A stretch of 64,000 nt of DNA from contig CAVXKO010000005.1 of the NCBI GenBank assembly GCA_963762315.1, positions 434,001-498,000 of the forward strand, read 5' to 3'. Every line of letters begins with the position of its first letter. Position 1 is the first letter of the stretch. The notes under the pieces are model-generated. The model saw nothing but the letters and a program-made list of their open reading frames with translations, had not been told where the DNA came from and made no database searches. This document shows positions 9,863-19,658 of this stretch, piece by piece. The stretch comes from RPQJ01 sp963762315. GTDB lineage: Bacteria > Pseudomonadota > Gammaproteobacteria > Steroidobacterales > Steroidobacteraceae. The translations under genes and the position numbers were made by a program.

Positions 9863-10838
9863 TCAGGTCGCCGGAGTCGCGTCCTCCGCCGGCGGGACGA
9901 TCGCCGTCCAGGAGCTGTCGGGGTCGAAGGCTTGGATCGCCTCGACCGCCGTGGCGGTGTCCTCGCCCAGGTCCTTCTGGAAGACCACGCCGTCCTGGTT
10001 GACGATGAACGTCTGCACGCCGCTCGAGCCGTAGTCCGCCGGCCACGCAACCAAAGCGAAGCCCTCGGTCAGCAGGCCGTCCTTGAAGTACTCCTTCGCC
10101 CCGCCGTTGGCGTTCGTGCCCTGCTTGAACAGCATGCGGTAGTAGTAGCCGTGATACGGCGTGCGGGCACTGCCTTCCGCCTTGCGATAGCCCTCCTCGG
10201 CTGCGGCGGCCACGAACGGACCGGCGGGGCTCGCCGGCTCGTCGTCGGCCGTCGGCCAGTAAAGGCCGTTGTGCATGCCTTCGTCGCTGATCAGCTTCAG
10301 TGCATAGATGCCGGCCGGATCGCCGTCGCGGCCCTGCGACGCGTACTCGTTCTGCGCGCTGACGAAGCCGCGGCAGACGTCGATCGCGCCGAGTTCGTTG
10401 CGGCCCACGCGGCGATAGATCAGCTCGTCGTCGCCAGCCTCGCCGTCGAACACCCACTTGCCGTCCTTCTTCACGATCGGGAACGGCATCGGCCACGCGT
10501 CGTCGCCCACGCTCAGCACCATTTTGTCGGCGCCGTCGGCATCGAGAGAGTGCTTGGTGTTGTAGGCGGAGACGAACCACTCGCGGTCCGACTTGTCTGC
10601 CACCGCGTCGCCCGACGAGAGTGCGTCGGCCCCTTCCGCTCCGAGCAACTTGGCGATCGCCGCGCTGTCGTTGCCTTGCACGGCAGCGACGAACGCCGCC
10701 GCCGCGTCTTCGGGCGTATTGAAGCTGGTCTGGCTCGGGGCGGCGGCTTCCTTCTTCGCGCAGCCGGCGACGAGCAACGCCGCGGCCAGCAACACGAACA
10801 CGGCACGCAGGGGACGGAATCATCTTGATGTTCTTCAT
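9863..10838 (-). CDS. DUF2950 family lipoprotein, frameshifted near its start
   Basis: DUF2950 proteins are secreted or lipid-anchored proteins of unknown function. The main frame covers a lipobox LLVAGC followed by KKEAAAPSQTSF, then FNTPEDAAAAFVAAV and YHGYYYRMLFKQG, which are typical of the family. The natural start is the ATG at 10836-10838 behind AAGGAG; it reads into the signal peptide only if one base is removed from the four-G run at 10810-10813, giving MKNIKMIPSLRAVFVLLAA. The repaired protein has 324 residues. It follows the DUF3300 gene by 11 bases, the usual arrangement for this pair. Confidence 0.87.
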
Positions 10839-10849
10839 GGCGTGTCTCC

Positions 10850-12618
10850 TTACCGTGCCTTCTTCTTGCCGCCGCCGCCGCCCTTGCTCTTGGCGCCCTG
10901 CGGCATGCTCTGCTTGCCGCGCTGGCTTGCCTGGCGGTCTGCGTTGCCGCCGCGGTTCGCGCCGGAGACCGCGGAGGGCTTGTTGCCCCCGCCGCCACCG
11001 CCTGCGGAAGGCGACGGACGGTTCATCGGCTGCGGTTTCGCCGCGGGCGAAGGCTTGTTCATCGGCTGCGGCTTCGCTGCCGGCGAAGGCCTTTGCTGGC
11101 CCTGGCCACTGTAGCCACGGTCGCCCTGGGGCTTCTTGGCCTGGTAGTCCTTGGCACCCGCTGCTGCGCCCGGCTTTGCGCTCGGCTGCGGGCGCTGCGC
11201 GTCGCGCGATGTCGGGCATCGGCGTCGTCGGGCGCTTGTAGTCCTTCGCGCGATCCGGCGTGGCGCCGGCATAGCTGCCCTGCACCTTCTTCGGCACGTC
11301 GCGGGTGCTCACGCCCGGTGCAGCGGAGCCGACGGCGGCCGGACGGGCCGAAGCCTTGTCCTTGCCACCCTTGGCGCCGGCGTAGCCGCTCTGGCTCTTC
11401 CAGTTGTCCTTGGTCGTGGTCGGCGACGGGCGCTTCACGTCCTTCGGCATCGGCTTGGGCTGGCGCTTGTTCAGGTCATTCAATTCCGGCCGATTCGGCT
11501 TGGCCGCCGTGATCGGGCTGTTTGCCTTGTAGGCGCCAGGCTTCTGGTAGCCGGTGTTGCGCTTGTTGCGGTCGTTCCAGTAACCGCCGTTGCCGCCGCC
11601 CGGGTTGTTGACGACGACGACGTTGTTGTTGTTGAAGCCGTGCTGGTAGTTCGGCGGGCGGTTGTAGCCGTTCGACGGGTAGTAGCCGTTGCCGTACGAA
11701 GGACGGTACGGATACGGCGGGTAGTACGGCATGCCGCCGTGGCCGTAGTTCGGGTAGTAGTACCCGTTGTTGTGATTGTCCCAGTCGTCGTCGTCGTCGA
11801 AGATCTCGTTGACGAGCATGCCGGCGCCGAAGGCGAGCAGGCCGGTCGTCACGAGCGCTCCCGTGCTGTGGCCCGTGGTCGCAGTCGTGGTGGTGGTCGT
11901 CGTCGTCGCGCGGCGCGACAGCCGCCGCCGGAGCGGGCGCATACACCGCCTGCGGGTCGTATTGCGGCACGTAGACCACTTCGGGGCTCGGCGGCGACAC
12001 GACCACGACTTCCTTGCCTTCCTGGACCTGCGTCTCGACCTTCAACATGTCCGAGGACTTCAGGTTGCCGACGTCCTTTGCCTGCTTGCGCAGGCGCTGC
12101 ACGGCGTCGAGCACGCCCTGCTGGTCGGCGACGAACGCCTGGCCGAGCTCGGTCGTCCAGTCGAGCTCCATGCACATCATGTCGACCGTCTCGGGGAACT
12201 GGATCAGCGCGCGGATCGGCGGCGTGAAACCGACCTTGAGCGCGGCTTCGTCGAGCGCATTGCCCTTGAGGCTCTGGTTGGAGAGCAACCAGTTGCCGGC
12301 GTCGAGCACTTCCTGCGGGTTCGTCGAGGCGATCAGTACCTGCGAAAGCACCGGATCCGGATACAGCGCGATCGGCGCGAGCAACTCCTCGAGCGCTTCG
12401 GGCGACCAGCTGCCGACGACGGGCGCCTGCGTCGCGACGGGCGCGACGATCGGGGGAGCGGCATCTGCGGTGGTCGCCGCGGGTGCCGGGGGTGGCGCCG
12501 CAGCGGGAGCGGCGGGGGGTGGTTCCTTGGATCCGCAGCCTGCCAATGCGATCGACAGGCCGAGTGCTAACGCCATCGCCGGTCCGGTAGGACGACGATC
12601 CCTGGCAGAAAACTTCAT
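10850..12618 (-). CDS. DUF3300 domain lipoprotein with low-complexity tail, two frameshifts
   Basis: The N-terminus has a signal sequence with lipobox (ALAGC near residue 28), a Pro/Ala linker and then the DUF3300 domain: LEELLAPIALYPDPVLSQVL, STNPQEVLDAGNWL, MMCMELDWTTELGQAF. The middle is rich in Asn, Tyr and Gly and the tail contains two copies of PSPAAKPQPMN and poly-glycine. Single extra bases at about 11860-11915 and at about 11205 break the frame; removing both gives a continuous 588-residue protein. GGAGG precedes the ATG at 12616-12618. Function is unknown; the disordered, repetitive tail and lipobox suggest an envelope protein. Confidence 0.85.
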
Positions 12619-12817
12619 CGAGCGCCTCCGCCGCATTACCTGCGGGTTCGTTTTATAAGGTGTCCGTGCCCCTCCGCCGACCGAGATCGGCAGTGGGCAA
12701 CGAACTCAAGCACCCCCCGCGGTCGAACTCTAGCACGACAATATGTCAGCGGCAGGCACGTGGGGCCAAGCGCTGCCAGGGCATGCACTATTTCGGTGCG
12801 CCATACCTGTGACAATA

Positions 12818-12834
12818 GCACCATATAATGGTGC
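12818..12834. promoter_or_regulatory. NtrC (NRI) binding site upstream of glnA
   Basis: A perfect GCACCA-N5-TGGTGC palindrome, matching the known NtrC consensus exactly. Its centre lies about 100 bases upstream of the transcription start predicted from the sigma-54 promoter, the normal distance for enhancer binding. Two weaker half-site pairs with shorter spacing, at 12785-12799 and 12883-12899, flank it and may be auxiliary sites. The rest of the 385-bp gap (12619-13003) shows nothing else I can name. Confidence 0.85.
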
Positions 12835-12899
12835 GCAAATAGACTCATTTGCGAACTCGCGCCGCAATAACTTCCGGCTGGCGCGCCACTTAGGTGCGC

Positions 12900-12915
12900 T
12901 GGCATACTATCTGCA
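12900..12915 (+). promoter_or_regulatory. Sigma-54 (-24/-12) promoter of glnA
   Basis: TGGCAT-N5-CTGCA carries the invariant GG and GC twelve bases apart as needed by RpoN, with one mismatch in each half against TGGCAC-N5-TTGCA. The predicted start is near 12926, leaving a leader of about 78 bases before the glnA ATG. With the NtrC site upstream and ntrB-ntrC downstream this makes a nitrogen-controlled unit. Confidence 0.8.
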
Positions 12916-13003
12916 TCCGATTGGTTCCCACAGACAGGCTTCCGGGCCGTCGCGGCGAGCGACCCGAGCCATCCGATTTCGCTGCATCCCGCTAGGAGAA
13001 CCC

Positions 13004-14416
13004 ATGAGCACCGCTGGCGACGTTCTGAAGATGATGAAGGAAAAAGAGGTCAAGTTCGTGGACCTCCGCTTTACCGACACGAAGGGCAAGGAACAGCACG
13101 TGACCGTGCCGACCCGTGTCGTCGACGAATCTTTCTTCGAGGACGGCAAGGGCTTCGACGGCTCGTCGATCGCCGGTTGGAAGGGCATCCAGGAGTCCGA
13201 CATGATCCTCATGCCGGATCCGTCCACTGCGGTGCTCGATCCGTTCTTCGAGGAGACCACGCTGAACCTGCGCTGCGACATCGTCGAGCCGTCGACGATG
13301 CAGGGCTATGAGCGCGACCCGCGTTCGCTCGCGAAGCGCGCCGAGGCGTACCTGAAGTCGACCGGCATCGCGGATGCCTCGATCTGGGGCCCCGAGAACG
13401 AATTCTTCATCTTCGACAACGTGCGTCACGGCAGCTCGATGAACGGCTGCTACTACGAAGTCGATTCCGCGCAGGGCGCGTGGAACTCGGGCGCCACGAT
13501 GGAAGGCGGCAACCTCGGCCACCGTCCGGGCATCAAGGGCGGCTACTTCCCGGTGCCGCCGGTGGACGCCTACCAGGACCTGCGCTCGGCCATGTGCCAG
13601 GCGATGACGGAGCTGGGCCTGCACGTCGAAGTGCACCATTCGGAGGTCGCCACCGCCGGCCAGGCCGAGATCAACGTTTCGGCGAACACGCTGGTGAAGA
13701 AGGCCGACGAGGTGCAGATCCTCAAGTACGCCATTCACAACGTGGCGGCGAGCTACGGCAAGACCGCCACCTTCATGCCGAAGCCGCTCGTCGGCGACAA
13801 CGGCAACGGCATGCACGTCAACCAGTCGCTCTCCAAGGACGGCAAGAACATTTTCGGCGGCGACAAGTACGGCGGCCTCTCGGAGATCGCCATCTACTAC
13901 ATCGGCGGCATCATCAAGCACGCCAAGGCGCTGAACGCGATCTGCAACGCCAGCACCAACAGCTACAAGCGCCTGGTGCCGGGCTTCGAGGCACCCGTGA
14001 TGCTCGCCTACTCCGCGCGCAACCGCTCGGCGTCCATCCGCATCCCGCACGTGATGAACCCGAAGGGCCGTCGCATCGAAGTGCGCTTCCCGGACTCGAC
14101 CGCGAATCCGTACCTGTGTTTCGCGGCGATGCTCATGGCGGGACTCGATGGCGTGAGGAACAAGATCCACCCGGGCGACCCGGCGGACAAGGATCTCTAC
14201 GACCTCGAGCCGGAGGAGGCGAAGCACATTCCGACCGTGTGTCACTCGCTCGACATGGCGCTCGAAGCTCTCGACAAGGATCGCGGCTTCCTGAAGGAAG
14301 GCGGCGTGTTCACCGACGACGTGATCGACGCTTACATCGGCCTGAAGATGCAGGAAGTCACCCGGCTGCGCATGTCGACGCACCCGGTCGAGCTCGAGCT
14401 GTATTACAGCGTCTGA
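13004..14416 (+). CDS. glnA: Glutamine synthetase type I
   Basis: GlnA makes glutamine from glutamate, ammonia and ATP as a cytoplasmic dodecamer. The 470-residue length is that of the GSI-beta type. Visible motifs are GFDGSSIAGWKGI (the D50-S53 region), GPENEFFIFD for metal binding, the NGNGMHVNQSL loop, PGFEAPVMLAYSARNRSASIRIP and VRFPDSTANPYLCFAAML. KDLYDLEPEE contains the tyrosine that is adenylylated by GlnE, so covalent control is expected. The start at 13004 follows AGGAGAA. Transcription should be driven by the sigma-54 promoter and NtrC site upstream. Confidence 0.98.
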   Translation: MSTAGDVLKMMKEKEVKFVDLRFTDTKGKEQHVTVPTRVVDESFFEDGKGFDGSSIAGWKGIQESDMILMPDPSTAVLDPFFEETTLNLRCDIVEPSTMQGYERDPRSLAKRAEAYLKSTGIADASIWGPENEFFIFDNVRHGSSMNGCYYEVDSAQGAWNSGATMEGGNLGHRPGIKGGYFPVPPVDAYQDLRSAMCQAMTELGLHVEVHHSEVATAGQAEINVSANTLVKKADEVQILKYAIHNVAASYGKTATFMPKPLVGDNGNGMHVNQSLSKDGKNIFGGDKYGGLSEIAIYYIGGIIKHAKALNAICNASTNSYKRLVPGFEAPVMLAYSARNRSASIRIPHVMNPKGRRIEVRFPDSTANPYLCFAAMLMAGLDGVRNKIHPGDPADKDLYDLEPEEAKHIPTVCHSLDMALEALDKDRGFLKEGGVFTDDVIDAYIGLKMQEVTRLRMSTHPVELELYYSV

Positions 14417-14452
14417 GGTTCCCCAGGGCGGCGGTGCCGGACGGTCGCGCAA

Positions 14453-14476
14453 GGCGGCCGCCCGGTCCCGGCCGCC
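14453..14476 (+). terminator. GC-rich hairpin after glnA
   Basis: GGCGGCCG at 14453-14460 and CGGCCGCC at 14469-14476 form an 8-bp stem with an 8-base loop, 36 bases after the glnA stop. There is no run of T, so it may attenuate rather than fully stop transcription into the DUF4124-ntrB-ntrC genes, or protect the glnA message. Confidence 0.5.
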
Positions 14477-14550
14477 GGACTCATGACGCGCGTCGCAATC
14501 GTCCGCCGTGACTTTGTCAGCAGGTAAGCATGGGGCTATGCTCTTGAGCC

Positions 14551-15166
14551 ATGAAGACAAGGATGCTGTGGCTCGTCGGCTGCATGCTCGCGTTGTCGAG
14601 CCAGGCCGAGACGACGAAGCGCGAGATGTGGGTCTGGAAGGACGCCAATGGCGTCACCCACTATTCCGACAAGCCTGCGCCCGGCGCCAAGAAGCTGGAG
14701 ATCGTCGGCACCACGCCCGCGGCCGTGCCGCAACCTCCGCCGACACCGGCGACCTCGTCTGCACCGCCTGCCCGCCCCGAGCGCGAGTACACCCTGTTCG
14801 AGTTCACCAAGCCAGTGCCGGACGAGACCTTCTTCGGTCCGGAAAGCGAAGTCTCGGCCGCGTTGAGCGTCGAGCCGGGACTGATGAATGGCGACCAGGT
14901 GACCTGGTATCTCGACGGCAACCGCGTCGACGAGGCGCAGGGCTCGCTCTCCTACACTTTCAAGGCGCTGCCGCGCGGAACGCACTCCTTGAATGCCGTG
15001 ATCCGCGACGCGGAGGGCGTCGAGAAGATCCGCAGCCGGTCGCGCTCGCTTCACCGTGCGGCAGAACACCATGGACAATCCGCGCAACGTCGGGCCGGCG
15101 TTGAGGCCGAAACCCACGCCGCGACCGGCGCCCACGCCGGCGCCACGGCCGCCGTCCAGCAAGTAG
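14551..15166 (+). CDS. DUF4124 domain periplasmic protein, frameshifted near 15049
   Basis: After a signal peptide (MKTRMLWLVGCMLALSSQA) the protein carries a DUF4124 domain, MWVWKDANGVTHYSDKPAPGAK, then a Pro-rich linker and an Ig-like beta domain (VTWYLDGNRVDEAQGSLSYTF, GTHSLNAVIRDAEG). One extra base at about 15048-15050 breaks the frame; the continuation FTVRQNTMDNPRNVGP ends in a Pro-rich tail at the TAG at 15164-15166, giving 204 residues. DUF4124 genes often sit between glnA and ntrB in gammaproteobacteria. The role is unknown; export to the periplasm is inferred from the leader. Confidence 0.85.
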
Positions 15167-15202
15167 TCCCGGCGCCGCGTCCGCGCCCAGGGGAGGCGTG
15201 AC

Positions 15203-16310
15203 GTGGCAGCCGAGCCGCGCGCCGTCATCCGTCCGGCGATCGCCGAACTCGTCGACCTGCTCGACGGGATGGCGACCTGCGTCGCTCTGGCTCGACGCGG
15301 ACGGCGCCGTCGTGCATCTGAACGAACCTGCCGAGGACCTCTTCGGCATCAGTCGCAACCAGGCGGCCGGCCGCGCCGTGCGCGACCTGCTCAAGGCCAA
15401 CACCGAACTCGAAGGCGTGATCAGCCGCGCGCGCGCCGCCGGCGCGCAGTACTCGCGCCGCGAAATCCCGTTCGAGGCGGGGCCGGGCGCCCCGCTGCGC
15501 ACGCTCGACGCGACGGTCACGCCGTTCGACCAGCCGGGCCGGCCCGGCGGCGTCCTCGTCGAGCTGGCCGACACGACGCAGCACCAGCGCATCACGCGGG
15601 AGAACGCGTTGATCACGCAGCTCGGCGGCAGCCGCGCAATGGTTCGCCAGCTCGCGCACGAGATCAAGAACCCGCTCGGGGGCTTGCGCGGCGCTGCGCA
15701 GCTGCTCGAGCGCCAGTTGAAGGATCCGGCGCTGCACGAGTACACCTCCGTCATCATCGCCGAAGCAGACCGCCTTGCGTCGTTGATGGACGCGTTGCTC
15801 GGGCCCGGCCAGCCACCGCGCAAGGAACCCGTCAACATCCACGAGATCGTGCAGCACGTGGGGCACCTGCTCGCAGCGGAAGCGCCGGCGGGCGTCGCCA
15901 TCGAGCGCGACTACGACCCGAGCCTGCCGCGCATGCGGCTCGACCGCAACCAGATCATCCAGGCGCTGCTCAACCTCGGCCGCAACGCCATCCAGGCGGT
16001 GGGCGAGCGCGGCCGCATCGTGCTGCGCACGCGCGCCATCACCAATGCGAGCATCGGCAGCCGGCGCTATCGCGTCGTCGTCGGCATCCAGGTCGAGGAC
16101 GACGGCCCGGGCGTGCCGGTCGAGTTGAAGGACACCGTCTTCTATCCGCTCGTCACCGGGCGCAAGACGGGTACGGGCCTCGGTCTCGCGGTCGCGCAGG
16201 ACCTCATCGGCCGCCACGACGGCCTGATCGAATTCGACAGCCGGCCGGGCCGCACGGTCTTCACCATCCTCCTGCCTTTCGAAGCCAATGAACCCGCCGA
16301 AAACGCTTGA
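15203..16310 (+). CDS. ntrB: Nitrogen regulation sensor histidine kinase NtrB, frameshifted near 15280
   Basis: NtrB phosphorylates NtrC when nitrogen is low and, with PII, dephosphorylates it when nitrogen is plentiful. The protein has an N-terminal PAS domain (WLDADGAVVHLNEPAEDLFGI), the phosphorylated histidine in RQLAHEIKNPLGG, the N box QALLNLGRNAIQA, the G1 box EDDGPGVP and the G2 box GTGLGLAVAQ. There are no membrane segments. The start is GTG at 15203 with GGAG upstream (MAAEPRAVIRPAIAELVD); one extra base near 15280 separates it from the main frame. Repaired length is 368 residues. It overlaps ntrC by 23 bases. Confidence 0.94.
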
Positions 16311-17691
16311 TGTCTGGATCGTCGACGACGACGCGTCGATCCGCTGGGTCCTCGAGCGCGCGCTGAAGCAGGCAGGCGTGCAGGCCACCGCGTTCGAGGA
16401 TGCGGATTCCGTGCTCGCGGCGCTGCGGCACGACGAACCCGACGTGCTGGTCACCGACATCCGCATGCCCGGCAAGAGCGGGCTGGACCTGCTCGAGGAG
16501 ATTCGCGCGAAGCGCCCGCGGCTGCCCGTCATCGTGATGACGGCGCACTCCGACCTCGACAGCGCCGTCGCGGCGTACCAGGGCGGAGCGTTCGAGTACC
16601 TGCCGAAGCCGTTCGACATCGACCAGGCCGTCGATCTCGTGCGGCGTGCCGCGACCCAGACGCACCGCTCCACGGAAGCGCAGATGGAATCGCGCCGCAT
16701 CCCGGAGATGCTCGGCCAGGCGCCGGCGATGCAGGAAGTGTTTCGCGCGATTGGACGCCTGTCGCGCTCGAGCATGACGGTGCTGATCACCGGCGAATCG
16801 GGCACGGGCAAGGAACTGGTGGCGCGCGCGCTGCACCGGCACTCGCCGCGCGCCGCGAAACCCTTCATCGCGCTCAACACGTCCGCATTCACCGCGGACC
16901 TGCTCGAGTCGGAGCTGTTCGGGCACGAGAAGGGCGCTTTCACGGGTGCGACGGAATTGCGGCGCGGGAGGTTCGAGCAGGCCGATGGCGGTACGCTGTT
17001 CCTCGACGAGATCGGCGACATGTCGCCGCAGCTGCAGACGCGCCTGCTGCGCGTGCTGGCCGAGGGCGAGTTCTACCGAGTGGGCGGGCAGCTGCCGGTG
17101 AAGGTGGACGTGCGCGTCATCGCCGCCACGCACCAGGACCTCGAGTCGCGGGTGGCTGAGGGGTTGTTCCGCGAGGACCTCCTGCACCGTCTCAACGTGA
17201 TCCGCATCGAGGTCCCGCCCCTGCGGCAGCGTCGGGAGGACATTCTCGAGCTGCTGCAGCATTATCTCGACGTCGCGGCGATCGAACTCGGCGTGGCGCC
17301 GAAGGTGCTCACGGAAGAAGCGGCGCAGGCCCTCGCGTCGTTCGCGTGGCCTGGCAACGTGCGCCAGCTCGTCAACGCGTGCCGTCGCCTCACCGTGCTC
17401 GCCGCCGGGCGCGAAATCACGCGCGGCGACATCCCGGCCGATCTCGGCGGCGGCGAGACGCACCAGGGCGGTTCGAGCTGGTCGCAGGCGCTTGCCAGCT
17501 GGGCGCAGTCCCGGCTGTTGTCGGGCGGTGCACCGCTGCTCGACGACGCCATGCCGGAATTCGAGCGCACGCTGATCCGTGAGGCGCTGAAGGCGACGCA
17601 AGGCGGCCGGCAGGAAGCGGCGAAGCTGCTGGGCTGGGGACGCAACACCCTCACGCGCAAGCTCAAGGAACTCGGCATGGAGGACGCCTGA
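16288..17691 (+). CDS. ntrC: Nitrogen regulation response regulator NtrC
   Basis: This 467-residue sigma-54 activator has a receiver domain (VWIVDDDASIRW, phospho-accepting aspartate in VLVTDIRMPG, lysine in YLPKPFD), an AAA+ domain with Walker A GESGTGKE, the sigma-54 contact loop GAFTGA, and Walker B GGTLFLDEIGD, and a C-terminal Fis-type helix-turn-helix (EAAKLLGWGRNTLTRKLKELG). It should bind the palindrome at 12818-12834 and drive glnA and its own operon. The overlap with ntrB indicates translational coupling. Confidence 0.98.
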   Translation: MNPPKTLDVWIVDDDASIRWVLERALKQAGVQATAFEDADSVLAALRHDEPDVLVTDIRMPGKSGLDLLEEIRAKRPRLPVIVMTAHSDLDSAVAAYQGGAFEYLPKPFDIDQAVDLVRRAATQTHRSTEAQMESRRIPEMLGQAPAMQEVFRAIGRLSRSSMTVLITGESGTGKELVARALHRHSPRAAKPFIALNTSAFTADLLESELFGHEKGAFTGATELRRGRFEQADGGTLFLDEIGDMSPQLQTRLLRVLAEGEFYRVGGQLPVKVDVRVIAATHQDLESRVAEGLFREDLLHRLNVIRIEVPPLRQRREDILELLQHYLDVAAIELGVAPKVLTEEAAQALASFAWPGNVRQLVNACRRLTVLAAGREITRGDIPADLGGGETHQGGSSWSQALASWAQSRLLSGGAPLLDDAMPEFERTLIREALKATQGGRQEAAKLLGWGRNTLTRKLKELGMEDA

Positions 17692-17717
17692 CCGGACACC
17701 GCCAAAAAAAGAAGAAC

Positions 17718-18653
17718 ATGAAAGCCATTCGAATTCATCATTACGGCGACGCAAGCGTGCTGTCGCTCGACGACGTGCCGACGCCGGTCATCGGCGACGA
17801 CGACGTGCTCATCCGTGTCGTCGCAGCTGGCGTCAATCCCGTCGACTGGAAGATCCGCGAGGGGTATCTCAAGGACTTCATCCCGCACCGACTGCCGCTG
17901 ACGCTCGGTTGGGACGTGTCCGGCGTAGTCGAGGCCGTCGGGCGGAATTCGCGTCGACTGCGCGTCGGGGACGCCGTGTACTCGCGGCCCGACATTGCGC
18001 GCGACGGCAGTTACGCCGAGTACCTGGCGGTGCGCGAAAGCGAAGTTGCGTTGCGACCCACGACGATTTCGCACGTTGAGGCTGCGTCGTTGCCGCTTGC
18101 GGGCATCACGGCGTGGGAAGCGATCGTCAACGTCGGGCAGGTCACGAGCGGCCAGAGTGTGCTCATTCATGCCGCGGCTGGCGGTGTCGGCTCGCTCGCG
18201 GTACAGCTGGCCAAGTGGCGCGGCGCGGAAGTCATTGCGACCACTTCTGCGCGCAACGCCGATCTAGTGACGTTCCTCGGCGCCGACGAGGTGATCGACT
18301 ACACCAGGGATGATTTTACGGAGCGCGTGCGAGGCGTCGACCTCGTCTTCGACACGGTCGGCGGCAAGGTACAGGAAGCGTCGTGGCGCGCGTTGAAGCC
18401 GGGCGGGATGCTCGTGTCCGTCGTCGATCCGCCGGCTGAGACCGTCGCGAAGTCGCACGGCGTGCGCTCGGCATTCATCTTCATCAAGCCGAGTGCGGAG
18501 ATTCTCGAGCAACTTGCGGGTTTGGTGGACGCAGGCCAGGTGCGGCCCGTGATCGGCGCCGAATTTGCGCTAAAGGATGCCGCCGCCGCACATCGACTGA
18601 GCCAGTCCGGGCGGGCACGAGGCAAGATCGTGCTCTACGCCGGTATGCCCTGA
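17718..18653 (+). CDS. NADP-dependent MDR oxidoreductase
   Basis: A 311-residue medium-chain dehydrogenase/reductase without zinc ligands. The GroES-like domain has GVNPVDWKIREGYLKDF and GWDVSGVVEAVG; the cofactor-binding segment is VLIHAAAGGVGSLAVQLAKWRGAEVIATTS near residues 146-175, followed by GADEVIDYTRDDF. It belongs with quinone reductase or zeta-crystallin-like enzymes. It starts 26 bases after ntrC behind AAAAAAGAAG, so read-through from the nitrogen operon is possible, but nothing indicates a nitrogen role. Substrate unknown. Confidence 0.87.
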   Translation: MKAIRIHHYGDASVLSLDDVPTPVIGDDDVLIRVVAAGVNPVDWKIREGYLKDFIPHRLPLTLGWDVSGVVEAVGRNSRRLRVGDAVYSRPDIARDGSYAEYLAVRESEVALRPTTISHVEAASLPLAGITAWEAIVNVGQVTSGQSVLIHAAAGGVGSLAVQLAKWRGAEVIATTSARNADLVTFLGADEVIDYTRDDFTERVRGVDLVFDTVGGKVQEASWRALKPGGMLVSVVDPPAETVAKSHGVRSAFIFIKPSAEILEQLAGLVDAGQVRPVIGAEFALKDAAAAHRLSQSGRARGKIVLYAGMP

Positions 18654-18664
18654 GCGGGCTTCTC

Positions 18665-19642
18665 TCAACAGCTGCAGGCTTCGACTTTGCGCTTCGGTGC
18701 GTCGAGGCTGCCGATCAGCTCGCGGATCGAGGCCATGCCGTTGGCCGCGAGATACTCCGCGATGCCCGCATTGATCTTCCTGCACACCAGCGGGTCGTAG
18801 AACAGCGACGTGCCGACGCCGACCGTCGTGGCGCCGGCGATCAGGAATTCGAGCGCATCCTCGGCGGTGAGGATCCCGCCCTGCCCGATGATCGGCACGC
18901 CGAGCGGACGGGCCACTTCCGCCACCTGCATCACCTTCAGCAGCGCGATCGGCTTGATGGCCGGCCCGGACAGGCCGCCCTGGATGTTGCCGATCACGGG
19001 CCGCCGCGTCTTCACGTCGATCGCCATGCCCATGATGGTGTTGATCACCGCGAGCGCGTTGCTGCCGGCCTCGATGCAGCGCCGCGCATTCTCGCGGATG
19101 TCGGTCTGGTTCGGCGACAACTTGGTGATGAGCGGCTTGGTCGTCACCTTGCGGCAGGCTTCGACGACGCGCGCCGACATCTCCGGGTAGTTGCCGAACT
19201 GGACGCCGCCTTCCTTGATGTTCGGGCATGAGATGTTGATCTCGATCGCGTCGATCGGCGAATCCTCGAAGCGGCGCGTCACCTCGACGTAGTCGTCGAT
19301 CGTCGAGCCGCACACGTTGGCGAAGAAGCGCGTCTCGCTGAAATCGAGCGTCGGCAGGATCCGGCCCACCACCTGGTCCGCGCCGGGATTCTGCAGACCG
19401 ATCGCATTCAGCATGCCCATCGGCGTCTCGTAGACGCGATGCGCCGGGTTGCCGAGGCGCGGCTCGCGGGTCGTGCCTTTCAGCACGATGGCCCCGACGT
19501 CCGTGTTCGAGAACCCTTCGACCCGGGTGTATTCCTCGCCGAACCCGACGCAGCCGGAAAGCAGCACGATCGGCGATGCCAGGTGCAGGCCGCAGAACTC
19601 GACGCCCAGGGAAGGGTCGGGCGGGACGGTGTCGGGAGCCAT
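18665..19642 (-). CDS. Dihydroorotate dehydrogenase-like protein (class 1 fold)
   Basis: The 325-residue FMN-barrel protein matches class 1 dihydroorotate dehydrogenases: ASPIVLLSGCVGFGEEY at the N-terminus, GLQNPGAD, the catalytic-loop motif EINISCPNIKEGG whose cysteine acts as the base, PLITKLSPNQTDI, GGLSGPAIKPIALL and IIGQGGILTAEDALEFLIAGAT. Family members oxidise dihydroorotate to orotate in pyrimidine synthesis, but many gammaproteobacteria have a separate membrane class 2 PyrD, so this copy may act on another substrate. The tail ends in CSC. It is followed on the same strand as the CBS gene, 16 bases apart. Confidence 0.85.
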   Translation of the reverse strand: MAPDTVPPDPSLGVEFCGLHLASPIVLLSGCVGFGEEYTRVEGFSNTDVGAIVLKGTTREPRLGNPAHRVYETPMGMLNAIGLQNPGADQVVGRILPTLDFSETRFFANVCGSTIDDYVEVTRRFEDSPIDAIEINISCPNIKEGGVQFGNYPEMSARVVEACRKVTTKPLITKLSPNQTDIRENARRCIEAGSNALAVINTIMGMAIDVKTRRPVIGNIQGGLSGPAIKPIALLKVMQVAEVARPLGVPIIGQGGILTAEDALEFLIAGATTVGVGTSLFYDPLVCRKINAGIAEYLAANGMASIRELIGSLDAPKRKVEACSC

Positions 19643-19658
19643 GGGTCGAATCGTGTCG

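Noticed and set aside
12785..12799. Second full NtrC site before glnA
   Set aside because: The GCAC and GTGC half sites are only seven bases apart instead of nine, so I count it as a weak auxiliary site at best.
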